A stretch of DNA of 64,000 bases, from the NCBI GenBank assembly GCA_037893245.1, contig JBAIAA010000694.1, positions 372,001 through 436,000 of the forward strand, written 5' to 3'. The translations under genes were made by a program, and so were the position numbers. This document shows positions 36,966 through 48,840 of the stretch, piece after piece. The notes beneath the pieces are model-generated. The model saw only the letters and a program-made list of their open reading frames with translations. It was not told the DNA's origin and did no database searches. How positions within the stretch are numbered: the first letter of the stretch is position 1; the number at the start of each line of letters is the position of its first letter. The DNA is from Crossaster papposus (lineage: Eukaryota > Echinodermata > Asteroidea > Velatida > Solasteridae).

Positions 36966-38645
36966 TTGAATCAATTTTATCTATCTCGTGGTAGAATGAC
37001 CGAGTGTTTAAGAACCTCGACTGCGGTATCCATGGTCCGGGTTCGAGTCCCGGTCCGGCCCGAGGCCTTTCGTTTTTTCCAGTTCCAACGCACGCTGTTT
37101 CGCAATCTTTTCCTTAACATAATTAATTTATCGTCCTCACTCACCAACCGAGTTTAGCTGACCGGCTTAATTCGTCAGGTTGGGACTGTCCGCGGAGGTT
37201 CAGGATCGTGCCTGCAATTTTTTTTAATTTTTTTTTTAAGAACAATAATCACAATTCCGCCAATTTTAATGGAAATACAAGGCTAACCCCTGTTCCCCCT
37301 TACAATTGTTCGTTTTTCTAAAAAAAAAAAAAAAAAAAAAAAAAGGCAAATAATTGTTGGCCAATGTTGATAGGAATGCAAGAATAACCCCTGGCCACTT
37401 TTAATTTCTCCTAAAACCAAAGTCAATTTATGGCGAATTGGAATTGAAATATAAGACTAACCCCGTACAATGTTTTAATTTGTTTCCAAGAACAATTAAA
37501 TTTCCGCCAATTTTAATAGAAATGCAAGTATAACCCCTTTCCCCCCTTACAGTTGTTCGTTTAAAAAAAACCAGCAATTATCAATTAATTTTGGTCCTAT
37601 TTTGATAAGAATACAAGGTTAACCCCTGGCAACTTTCAATTTCTCCTGAAAGTTAATTTCTGGCGAATTGAAATTTAAATATAAGACTAACCCCATACAA
37701 TGTTTTTATTTCTCCAAAATGTCATTTTTGTGGCCAATTTTGAAACAGAATGAAAGGTTATACCCTTGCAGGTTTTGTATTTTCCCAAAAAGTCAGTTTT
37801 GGGGATAATTTTTATTTAAACGCGAGGCTAACCTCTCACAATTATTTTATTCTAGGCCAATTTTAGACGGACAAAAACAAACCGAGGCTAACTCCTCACA
37901 ACTGGTCAATTTTCGCAAACAATTATTTGTTGGGGAAATTTTTAATTTAAATCTCGAGGCTAACTCCTTACAATTATTTATTTGCAAGTAAATAACACAT
38001 GCATTGCCACCCTACTCCCGGGCACCACGAGGCAAGGCTGTCTGTCTGATTTTCCGTTGTTTCCTATGTGCGCGTATGTTGTGCAGTGCACCCCCCCCCC
38101 CCCCCCCCCCCACCCCCCTACGGGCGCACTAGCCTCATTCAAGCCCTATTGAAACAAGTGTAAAAACCCAGTCTCGAAATGTTATACTTCCCCAGCCTGC
38201 ACGCAGGCATTTTACAAGGGGCATCCCTCCACGTTCTCGGGCAATTAGGACCCATTTTTCAACCGTAATTTTATCAAGTCTTCCCTCAGATTGAAGTCCC
38301 AAAACCAGAGGGGTTGATCCTGGGCTATCATTTATACAATCCCAGCATTGTTTTTTTACCAAACGGATTTCTTTTTCAAATAGAATTGTGGGGGCACATT
38401 TCATGCTAATGAGCTAGCGTAGAAATTCTCACTTCAATTCGGGCAGTGCACCCCCCTATGAGCCCGCGTTTCGCCGGTGACCGCCATTTGTGTGGCGCGC
38501 CCTCTATTGACATGCAATAAGTCGGGTTTTCGGACAATAAATGCGTGGGCTCATAAACCCTGAAAATACAGTTTCCACTTGTTTCTTTGAGCTTATGTAA
38601 ACAGAGCTATTACTCCGGCTTCCCAACCCATTAAGGCACATCGAT
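36966..38645 (+). repeat. Tandem unit 22, B-type
   Basis: 1,680 bp. C-tract 38091-38118 (28 nt). Confidence 0.97.
36990..37061 (+). ncRNA. tRNA-like pol III module, copy 22
   Basis: B box 37040-37050; T6 37073-37078. Confidence 0.55.
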
Positions 38646-39768
38646 TTGAATCAATTTTATCTATCTCGTGGTAGAATGACCGAGTGTTTAAGAACCTCGA
38701 CTGCGGTATCCATGGTCCGGGTTCGAGTCCCGGTCCGGCCCGAGGCCTTTCGTTTTTTCCAGTTCCAACGCACGCTGTTTCGCAATCTTTTCCTTAACAT
38801 AATTAATTTATCGTCCTCACTCACCAACCGAGTTTAGCTGACCGGCTTAATTCGTCAGGTTGGGACTGTCCGCGGAGGTTCAGGATCGTGCCTGCATTTT
38901 TTTTAATTTTTTTTTTAAGAACAATAATCACAATTTCGCCAATTTTAATGGAAATACAAGGCTAACCCCTGTTCCCCCTTACAATTGTTCGTTTTTCTAA
39001 AAAAAAAAAAAAAAAAAAAAAAAGGCAAATAATTGTTGGCCAATGTTGATAGGAATGCAAGAATAACCCCTGGCCACTTTTAATTTCTCCTAAAACCAAA
39101 GTCAATTTATGGCGAATTGGAATTGAAATATAAGACTAACCCCGTACAATGTTTTAATTTGTTTCCAAGAACAATTAAATTTCCGCCAATTTTAATAGAA
39201 ATGCAAGTATAACCCCTTTCCCCCCTTACAGTTGTTCGTTTAAAAAAAACCAGCAATTATCAATTAATTTTGGTCCTATTTTGATAAGAATACAAGGTTA
39301 ACCCCTGGCAACTTTCAATTTCTCCTGAAAGTTAATTTCTGGCGAATTGAAATTTAAATATAAGACTAACCCCATACAATGTTTTTATTTCTCCAAAATG
39401 TCATTTTTGTGGCCAATTTTGAAACAGAATGAAAGGTTATACCCTTGCAGGTTTTGTATTTTCCCAAAAAGTCAGTTTTGGGGATAATTTTAATTTAAAC
39501 GCGAGGCTAACCTCTCACAATTATTTTATTCTAGGCCAATTTTAGACGGACAAAAACAAACCGAGGCTAACTCCTCACAACTGGTCAATTTTCGCAAACA
39601 ATTATTTGTTGGGGAAATTTTTAATTTAAATCTCGAGGCTAACTCCTTACAATTATTTATTTGCAAGTAAATAACACATGCATTGCCACCCTACTCCTGG
39701 GCACCACGAGGCAAGGCTGTCTGTCTGATTTTCCGTTGTTTCCTATGTGCGCGTATGTTGTGCAGTGC

Positions 39769-39801
<33 letters not shown>

Positions 39802-40335
39802 ACCCCCCTACGGGCGCACTAGCCTCATTCAAGCCCTATTGAAACAAGTGTAAAAACCCAGTCTCGAAATGTTATACTTCCCCAGCCTGCACGCAGGCAT
39901 TTTACAAGGGGCATCCCTCCACGTTCTCGGGCAATTAGGACCCATTTTTCAACCGTAATTTTATCAAGTCTTCCCTCAGATTGAAGTCCCAAAACCAGAG
40001 GGGTTGATCCTGGGCTATCATTTATACAATCCCAGCATTGTTTTTTTACCAAACGGATTTCTTTTTCAAATAGAATTGTGGGGGCACATTTCATGCTAAT
40101 GAGCTAGCGTAGAAATTCTCACTTCAATTCGGGCAGTGCACCCCCCTATGAGCCCGCGTTTCGCCGGTGACCGCCATTTGTGTGGCGCGCCCTCTATTGA
40201 CATGCAATAAGTCGGGTTTTCGGACAATAAATGCGTGGGCTCATAAACCCCGAAAATACAGTTTCCACTTGTTTCTTTGAGCATATGTAAACAGAGCTAT
40301 TACTCCGGCTTCCCAACCCATTAAGGCACATCGAT
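38646..40335 (+). repeat. Tandem unit 23, B-type, mixed
   Basis: 1,690 bp. C-tract 39770-39808 (39 nt, no internal A). A-type CCTGGG at about 39.70 kb with B-type CTATCA at about 40.02 kb. Private C to T near 38936. Confidence 0.97.
38670..38741 (+). ncRNA. tRNA-like pol III module, copy 23
   Basis: B box 38720-38730; T6 38753-38758. Confidence 0.55.
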
Positions 40336-42042
40336 TTGAATCAATTTTATCTATCTCGTGGTAGAATGACCGAGTGTTTAAGAACCTCGACTGCGGTATC
40401 CATGGTCCGGGTTCGAGTCCCGGTCCGGCCCGAGGCCTTTCGTTTTTTCCAGTTCCAACGCACGCTGTTTCGCAATCTTTTCCTTAACATAATTAATTTA
40501 TCGTCCTCACTCACCAACCGAGTTTAGCTGACCGGCTTAATTCGTCAGGTTGGGACTGTCCGCGGAGGTTCAGGATCGTGCCTGCAATTTTTTTTTAATT
40601 TTTTTTTTAAGAACAATAATCACAATTCCGCCAATTTTAATGGAAATACAAGGCTAACCCCTGTTCCCCCTTACAATTGTTCGTTTTTCTAAAAAAAAAA
40701 AAAAAAAAAAAAAAAAGGCAAATAATTGTTGGCCAATGTTGATAGGAATGCAAGAATAACCCCTGGCCACTTTTAATTTCTCCTAAAACCAAAGTCAATT
40801 TATGGCGAATTGGAATTGAAATATAAGACTAACCCCGTACAATGTTTTAATTTGTTTCCAAGAACAATTAAATTTCCGCCAATTTTAATAGAAATGCAAG
40901 TATAACCCCTTTCCCCCCTTACAGTTGTTCGTTTAAAAAAAAACAGCAATTATCAATTAATTTTGGTCCTATTTTGATAAGAATACAAGGTTAACCCCTG
41001 GCAACTTTCAATTTCTCCTGAAAGTTAATTTCTGGCGAATTGAAATTTAAATATAAGACTAACCCCATACAATGTTTTTATTTCTCCAAAATGTCATTTT
41101 TGTGGCCAATTTTGAAACAGAATGAAAGGTTATACCCTTGCAGGTTTTGTATTTTCCCAAAAAGTCAGTTTTGGGGATAATTTTAATTTAAACGCGAGGC
41201 TAACCTCTCACAATTATTTTATTCTAGGCCAATTTTAGACGGACAAAAACAAACCGAGGCTAACTCCTCACAACTGGTCAATTTTCGCAAACAATTATTT
41301 GTTGGGGAAATTTTTTATTTAAATCTCGAGGCTAACTCCTTACAATTATTTATTTGCAAGTAAATAACACATGCATTGCCACCCTACTCCTGGGCACCAC
41401 GAGGCAAGGCTGTCTGTCTGATTTTCCGTTGTTTCCTATGTGCGCGTATGTTGTGCAGTGCACCCCCCCCCCCCCCCCCCCCACCCCCCCCCCCCCCCCC
41501 CCCCCCCACCCCCCTACGGGCGCACTAGCCTCATTCAAGCCCTATTGAAACAAGTGTAAAAACCCAGTCTCGAAATGTTATACTTCCCCAGCCTGCACGC
41601 AGGCATTTTACAAGGGGCATCCCTCCACGTTCTCGGGCAATTAGGACCCATTTTTCAACCGTAATTTTATCAAGTCTTCCCTCAGATTGAAGTCCCAAAA
41701 CCAGAGGGGTTGATCCTGGGCTATTATTTATACAATCCCAGCATTGTTTTTTTACCAAACGGATTACTTTTTCAAATAGAATTGTGGGGGGCACATTTCA
41801 TGCTAATGAGCTAGCGTAGAAATTCTCACTTCAATTCGGGCAGTGCACCCCCCTATGAGCCCGAGTTTCGCCGGTGACCGCCATTTGTGTGGCGCGCCCT
41901 CTATTGACATGCAATAAGTCGGGTTTTCGGACAATAAATGCGTGGGCTCATAAACCCTGAAAATACAGTTTCCACTTGTTTCTTTGAGCATATGTAAACA
42001 GAGCTATTACTCCGGCTTCCCAACCCATTAAGGCACATCGAT
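40336..42042 (+). repeat. Tandem unit 24, B-to-A junction
   Basis: 1,707 bp. B-type to about 40.9 kb, A-type from about 41.3 kb, then one B-type marker again at about 41.91 kb. C-tract 41463-41514 (52 nt). An extra G near 41790 and a C to A near 41864 are private or nearly so. Confidence 0.97.
40360..40431 (+). ncRNA. tRNA-like pol III module, copy 24
   Basis: B box 40410-40420; T6 40443-40448. Confidence 0.55.
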
Positions 42043-43749
42043 TTGAATCAATTTTATCTATCTCGTGGTAGAATGACCGAGTGTTTAAGAACCTCGACTG
42101 CGGTATCCATGGTCCGGGTTCGAGTCCCGGTCCGGCCCGAGGCCTTTCGTTTTTTCCAGTTCCAACGCACGCTGTTTCGCAATCTTTTCCTTAACATAAT
42201 TAATTTATCGTCCTCACTCACCAACCGAGTTTAGCTGACCGCCTTAATTCGTCAGGTTGGGACTGTCCGCGGAGGTTCAGGATCGTGCCTGCAATTTGTT
42301 TTAATTTTTTTTTAAGAACAATAATCACAATTCCGCCAATTTTAATGGAAATACAAGGCTAACCCCTGTTCCCCCTTACAATTGTTCGTTTTTCTAAAAA
42401 AAAAAAAAAAAAAAAAAAAAGGCAAATAATTGTTGGCCAATGTTGATAGGAATGCAAGAATAACCCCTGGCCACTTTTAATTTCTCCTAAAACCAAAGTC
42501 AATTTATGACGAATTGGAATTGAAATATAAGACTAACCCCGTACAATGTTTTAATTTGTTTCCAAGAACTAATTAAATTTCCGCCAATTTTAATAGAAAA
42601 GCAAGGATAACCCCTTTCCCCCCTTACAGTTGTTCGTTTAAAAAAACCCAGCAATTATCAATTAATTTTGGTCCTATTTTGATAAGAATACAAGGTTAAC
42701 CCCTGGCAACTTTCAATTTCTCCTGAAAGTTAATTTCTGGCGAATTGAAATTTAAATATAAGACTAACCCCATACAATGTTTTTATTTCTCCAAAATGTC
42801 ATTTTTGTGGCCAATTTTGAAACAGAATGAAAGGTTATACCCTTGCAGGTTTTGTATTTTCCCAAAAAGTCAGTTTTGGGGATAATTTTAATTTAAACGC
42901 GAGGCTAACCTCTCACAATTATTTTATTCTAGGCCAATTTTAGACGGACAAAAACAAACCGAGGCTAACTCCTCACAACTGGTCAATTTTCGCAAACAAT
43001 TATTTGTTGGGGAAATTTTTTATTTAAATCTCGAGGCTAACTCCTTACAATTATTTATTTGCAAGTAAATAACACATGCATTGCCACCCTACTCCTGGGC
43101 ACCACGAGGCAAGGCTGTCTGTCTGATTTTCCGTTGTTTCCTATGTGCGCGTATGTTGTGCAGTGCACCCCCCCCCCCCCCCCCCACCCCCCCCCCCCCC
43201 CCCCCCCCCCCCCCACCCCCCTACGGGCGCACTAGCCTCATTCAAGCCCTATTGAAACAAGTGTAAAAACCCAGTCTCGAAATGTTATACTTCCCCAGCC
43301 TGCACGCAGGCATTTTACAAGGGGCATCCCTCCACGTTCTCGGGCAATTAGGACCCATTTTTCAACCGTAATTTTATCAAATCTTCCCTCAGATTGAAGT
43401 CCCAAAACCAGAGGGGTTGATCCTGGGCTATTATTTATACAATCCCAGCATTGTTTTTTTACCAAACGGATTTATTTTTCAAATAGAATTGTGGGGGGCA
43501 CATTTCATGCTAATGAGCTAGCGTAGAAATTCTCACTTCAATTCGGGCAGTGCACCCCCCTATGAGCCCGCGTTTCGCCGGTGACCGCCATTTGTGTGGC
43601 GCGCCCTCTATTGACATGCAATAAGTCGGTTTTTCGGACAATAAATGCGTGGGCTCATAAACCCTGAAAATACAGTTTCCACTTGTTTCTTTGAGCATAT
43701 GTAAACAGAGCTATTACTCCGGCTTCCCAACCCATTAAGGCACATCGAT
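42043..43749 (+). repeat. Tandem unit 25, last B-type segment then A-type
   Basis: 1,707 bp. B-type GATCGTGCC and split T-tract (G at 42298) to about 42.32 kb, A-type after. C-tract 43168-43221 (54 nt). Extra G near 43498. Confidence 0.97.
42067..42138 (+). ncRNA. tRNA-like pol III module, copy 25
   Basis: Last copy in the B-type block. B box 42117-42127; T6 42150-42155. Confidence 0.55.
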
Positions 43750-44878
43750 TTGAATCAATTTTATCTATCTCGTGGTAGAATGACCGAGTGTTTAAGAACC
43801 TCGACTGCGGTATCCATGGTCCGGGTTCGAGTCCCGGTCCGGCCCGAGGCCTTTCGTTTTTTCCAGTTCCAACGCACGCTGTTTCGCAATCTTTTCCTTA
43901 ACATAATTAATTTATCGTCCTCACTCACCAACCGAGTTTAGCTGACCGGCTTAATTCGTCAGGTTGGGACTGTCCGCGGAGGTTCAGGATCGAGCCTGCA
44001 ATTTTTTTTTTTTTTTTTTAAAGAACAATAATCACAATTCCGCCAATTTTAATGGAAATACAAGGCTAACCCCTGTTCCCCCTTACAATTGTTCGTTTTT
44101 CTAAAAAAAAAAAAAAAAAAAAAAAAAGGCAAATAATTGTTGGCCAATGTTGATAGGATCGGAATGCAAGAATAACCCCTGGCCACTTTTAATTTCTCCT
44201 AAAACCAAAGTCAATTTATGACGAATTGGAATTGAAATATAAGACTAACCCCGTACAATGTTTTAATTTGTTTCCAAGAACTAATTAAATTTCCGCCAAT
44301 TTTAATAGAAAAGCAAGGATAACCCCTTTCCCCCCTTACAGTTGTTCGTTTAAAAAAACCCAGCAATTATCAATTAATTTTGGTCCTATTTTGATAAGAA
44401 TACAAGGTTAACCCCTGGCAACTTTCAATTTCTCCTGAAAGTTAATTTCTGGCGAATTGAAATTTAAATATAAGACTAACCCCATACAATGTTTTTATTT
44501 CTCTAAAATGTCATTTTTGTGGCCAATTTTGAAACAGAATGAAAGGTTATACCCTTGCAGGTTTTGTATTTTCCCAAAAAGTCAGTTTTGGGGATAATTT
44601 TAATTTAAACGCGAGGCTAACCTCTCACAATTATTTTATTCTAGGCCAATTTTAGACGGACAAAAACAAACCGAGGCTAACTCCTCACAACTGGTCAATT
44701 TTCGCAAACAATTATTTGTTGGGGAAATTTTTTATTTAAATCTCGAGGCTAACTCCTTACAATTATTTATTTGCAAGTAAATAACACATGCATTGCCACC
44801 CTACTCCTGGGCACCACGAGGCAAGGCTGTCTGTCTGATTTTCCGTTGTTTCCTATGTGCGCGTATGTTGTTCAGTGC

Positions 44879-44913
<35 letters not shown>

Positions 44914-45447
44914 ACCCCCCGACGGGCGCACTAGCCTCATTCAAGCCCTATTGAAACAAGTGTAAAAACCCAGTCTCGAAATGTTATACTTCCCCAGCCT
45001 GCACGCAGGCATTTTACAAGGGGCATCCCTCCACGTTCTCGGGCAATTAGGACCCATTTTTCAACCGTAATTTTATCAAGTCTTCCCTCAGATTGAAGTC
45101 CCAAAACCAGAGGGGTTGATCCTGGGCTATTATTTATACAATCCCAGCATTGTTTTTTTACCAAACGGATTTCTTTTTCAAATAGAATTGTGGGGGCACA
45201 TTTCATGCTCATGAGCTAGCGTAGAAATTCTCACTTCAATTCGGGCAGTGCACCCCCCTATGAGCCCGCGTTTCGCCGGTGACCGCCATTTGTGTGGCGC
45301 GCCCTCTATTGACATGCAATAAGTCGGTTTTTCGGACAATAAATGCGTGGGCTCATAAACCCTGAAAATACAGTTTCCACTTGTTTCTTTGAGCATATGT
45401 AAACAGAGCTATTACTCCGGCTTCCCAACCCATTAAGGCACATCGAT
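43750..45447 (+). repeat. Tandem unit 26, A-type, 5-bp insertion
   Basis: 1,698 bp. ATCGG inserted near 44157-44161. C-tract 44880-44920 (41 nt, 34 Cs unbroken), flanked by TTCAGTGC and GACGGG instead of the usual bases. A to C at 45210. Confidence 0.97.
43774..43845 (+). ncRNA. tRNA-like pol III module, copy 26
   Basis: B box 43824-43834; T6 43857-43862. Confidence 0.55.
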
Positions 45448-47157
45448 TTGAATCAATTTTATCTATCTCGTGGTAGAATGACCGAGTGTTTAAGAACCTC
45501 GACTGCGGTATCCATGGTCCGGGTTCGAGTCCCGGTCCGGCCCGAGGCCTTTCGTTTTTTCCAGTTCCAACGCACGCTGTTTCGCAATCTTTTCCTTAAC
45601 ATAATTAATTTATCGTCCTCACTCACCAACCGAGTTTAGCTGACCGGCTTAATTCGTCAGGTTGGGACTGTCCGCGGAGGTTCAGGATCGAGCCTGCAAT
45701 TTTTTTTTTTTTTTTTTTAAAGAACAATAATCACAATTCCGCCAATTTTAATGGAAATACAAGGCTAACCCCTGTTCCCCCTTACAATTGTTCGTTTTTC
45801 TAAAAAAAAAAAAAAAAAAAAAAAAAAGGCAAATAATTGTTGGCCAATGTTGATAGGAATGCAAGAATAACCCCTGGCCACTTTTAATTTCTCCTAAAAC
45901 CAAAGTCAATTTATGACGAATTGGAATTGAAATATAAGACTAACCCCGTACAATGTTTTAATTTGTTTCCAAGAACTAATTAAATTTCCGCCAATTTTAA
46001 TAGAAAAGCAAGGATAACCCCTTTCCCCCCTTACAGTTGTTCGTTCAAAAAAACCCAGCAATTATCAATTAATTTTGGTCCTATTTTGATAAGAATACAA
46101 AGTTAACCCCTGGCAACTTTCAATTTCTCCTGAAAGTTAATTTCTGGCGAATTGAAATTTAAATATAAGACTAACCCCATACAATGTTTTTATTTCTCCA
46201 AAATGTCATTTTTGTGGCCAATTTTGAAACAGAATGAAAGGTTATACCCTTGCAGGTTTTGTATTTTCCCCAAAAGTCAGTTTTGGGGATAATTTTAATT
46301 TAAACGCGAGGCTAACCTCTCACAATTATTTTATTCTAGGCCAATTTTAGACGGACAAAAACAAACCGAGGCTAACTCCTCACAACTGGTCAATTTTCGC
46401 AAACAATTATTTGTTGGGGAAATTTTTTATTTAAATCTCGAGGCTAACTCCTTACAATTATTTATTTGCAAGTAAATAACACATGCATTGCCACCCTACT
46501 CCTGGGCACCACGAGGCAAGGCTGTCTGTCTGATTTTCCGTTGTTTCCTATGTGCGCGTATGTTGTGCAGTGCAGTGCACCCCCCCCCCCCCCCCACCCC
46601 CCCCCCCCCCCCCCCCCCCCCCCACCCCCCTACGGGCGCACTAGCCTCATTCAAGCCCTATTGAAACAAGTGTAAAAACCCAGTCTCGAAATGTTATACT
46701 TCCCCAGCCTGCACGCAGGCATTTTACAAGGGGCATCCCTCCACGTTCTCGGGCAATTAGGACCCATTTTTCAACCGTAATTTTATCAAGTCTTCCCTCA
46801 GATTGAAGTCCCAAAACCAGAGGGGTTGATCCTGGGCTATTATTTATACAATCCCAGCATTGTTTTTTTACCAAACGGATTTCTTTTTCAAATAGAATTG
46901 TGGGGGCACATTTCATGCTAATGAGCTAGCGTAGAAATTCTCACTTCAATTCGGGCAGTGCACCCCCCTATGAGCCCGCGTTTCGCCGGTGACCGCCATT
47001 TGTGTGGCGCGCCCTCTATTGACATGCAATAAGTCGGTTTTTCGGACAATAAATGCGTGGGCTCATAAACCCTGAAAATACAGTTTCCACTTGTTTCTTT
47101 GAGCATATGTAAACAGAGCTATTACTCCGGCTTCCCAACCCATTAAGGCACATCGAT
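45448..47157 (+). repeat. Tandem unit 27, A-type, 6-bp duplication
   Basis: 1,710 bp. GCAGTGCAGTGC near 46568-46579 duplicates 6 bp at the edge of the C-tract (46580-46630, 51 nt). Confidence 0.97.
45472..45543 (+). ncRNA. tRNA-like pol III module, copy 27
   Basis: B box 45522-45532; T6 45555-45560. Confidence 0.55.
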
Positions 47158-48840
47158 TTGAATCAATTTTATCTATCTCGTGGTAGAATGACCGAGTGTT
47201 TAAGAACCTCGACTGCGGTATCCATGGTCCGGGTTCGAGTCCCGGTCCGGCCCGAGGCCTTTCGTTTTTTCCAGTTCCAACGCACGCTGTTTCGCAATCT
47301 TTTCCTTAACATAATTAATTTATCGTCCTCACTCACCAACCGAGTTTAGCTGACCGGCTTAATTCGTCAGGTTGGGACTGTCCGCGGAGGTTCAGGATCG
47401 AGCCTGCAATTTTTTTTTTTTTTTTTTTAAAGAACAATAATCACAATTCCGCCAATTTTAATGGAAATACAAGGCTAACCCCTGTTCCCCCTTACAATTG
47501 TTCGTTTTTCTAAAAAAAAAAAAAAAAAAAAAAAAAGGCAAATAATTGTTGGCCAATGTTGATAGGAATGCAAGAATAACCCCTGGCCACTTTTAATTTC
47601 TCCTAAAACCAAAGTCAATTTATGACGAATTGGAATTGAAATATAAGACTAACCCCGTACAATGTTTTAATTTGTTTCCAAGAACTAATTAAATTTCCGC
47701 CAATTTTAATAGAAAAGCAAGGATAACCCCTTTCCCCCCTTACAGTTGTTCGTTTAAAAAAAACCAGCAATTATCAATTAATTTTGGTCCTATTTTGATA
47801 AGAATACAAGGTTAACCCCTGGCAACTTTCAATTTCTCCTGAAAGTTAATTTCTGGCGAATTGAAATTTAAATATAAGACTAACCCCATACAATGTTTTT
47901 ATTTCTCCAAAATGTCATTTTTGTGGCCAATTTTGAAACAGAATGAAAGGTTATACCCTTGCAGGTTTTGTATTTTCCCCAAAAGTCAGTTTTGGGGATA
48001 ATTTTAATTTAAACGCGAGGCTAACCTCTCACAATTATTTTATTCTAGGCCAATTTTAGACGGACAAAAACAAACCGAGGCTAACTCCTCACAACTGGTC
48101 AATTTTCGCAAACAATTATTTGTTGGGGAAATTTTTTATTTAAATCTCGAGGCTAACTCCTTACAATTATTTATTTGCAAATAAATAACACATGCATTGC
48201 CACCCTACTCCTGGGCACCACGAGGCAAGGCTGTCTGTCTGATTTTCCGTTGTTTCCTATGTGCGCGTATGTTGTGCAGTGCACCCCCCCCCCCCCCCCC
48301 CCCCCCACCCCCCTACGGGCGCACTAGCCTCATTCAAGCCCTATTGAAACAAGTGTAAAAACCCAGTCTCGAAATGTTATACTTCCCCAGCCTGCACGCA
48401 GGCATTTTACAAGGGGCATCCCTCCACGTTCTCGGGCAATTAGGACCCATTTTTCAACCGTAATTTTATCAAGTCTTCCCTCAGATTGAAGTCCCAAAAC
48501 CAGAGGGGTTGATCCTGGGCTATTATTTATACAATCCCAGCATTGTTTTTTTACCAAACGGATTTCTTTTTCAAATAGAATTGTGGGGGCACATTTCATG
48601 CTAATGAGCTAGCGTAGAAATTCTCACTTCAATTCGGGCAGTGCACCCCCCTATGAGCCCGCGTTTCGCCGGTGACCGCCATTTGTGTGGCGCGCCCTCT
48701 ATTGACATGCAATAAGTCGGTTTTTCGGACAATAAATGCGTGGGCTCATAAACCCTGAAAATACAGTTTCCACTTGTTTCTTTGAGCATATGTAAACAGA
48801 GCTATTACTCCGGCTTCCCAACCCATTAAGGCACATCGAT
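47158..48840 (+). repeat. Tandem unit 28, A-type
   Basis: 1,683 bp. C-tract 48284-48313 (30 nt, no internal A). Private G to A at 48181. Confidence 0.97.
47182..47253 (+). ncRNA. tRNA-like pol III module, copy 28
   Basis: B box 47232-47242; T6 47265-47270. Confidence 0.55.
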
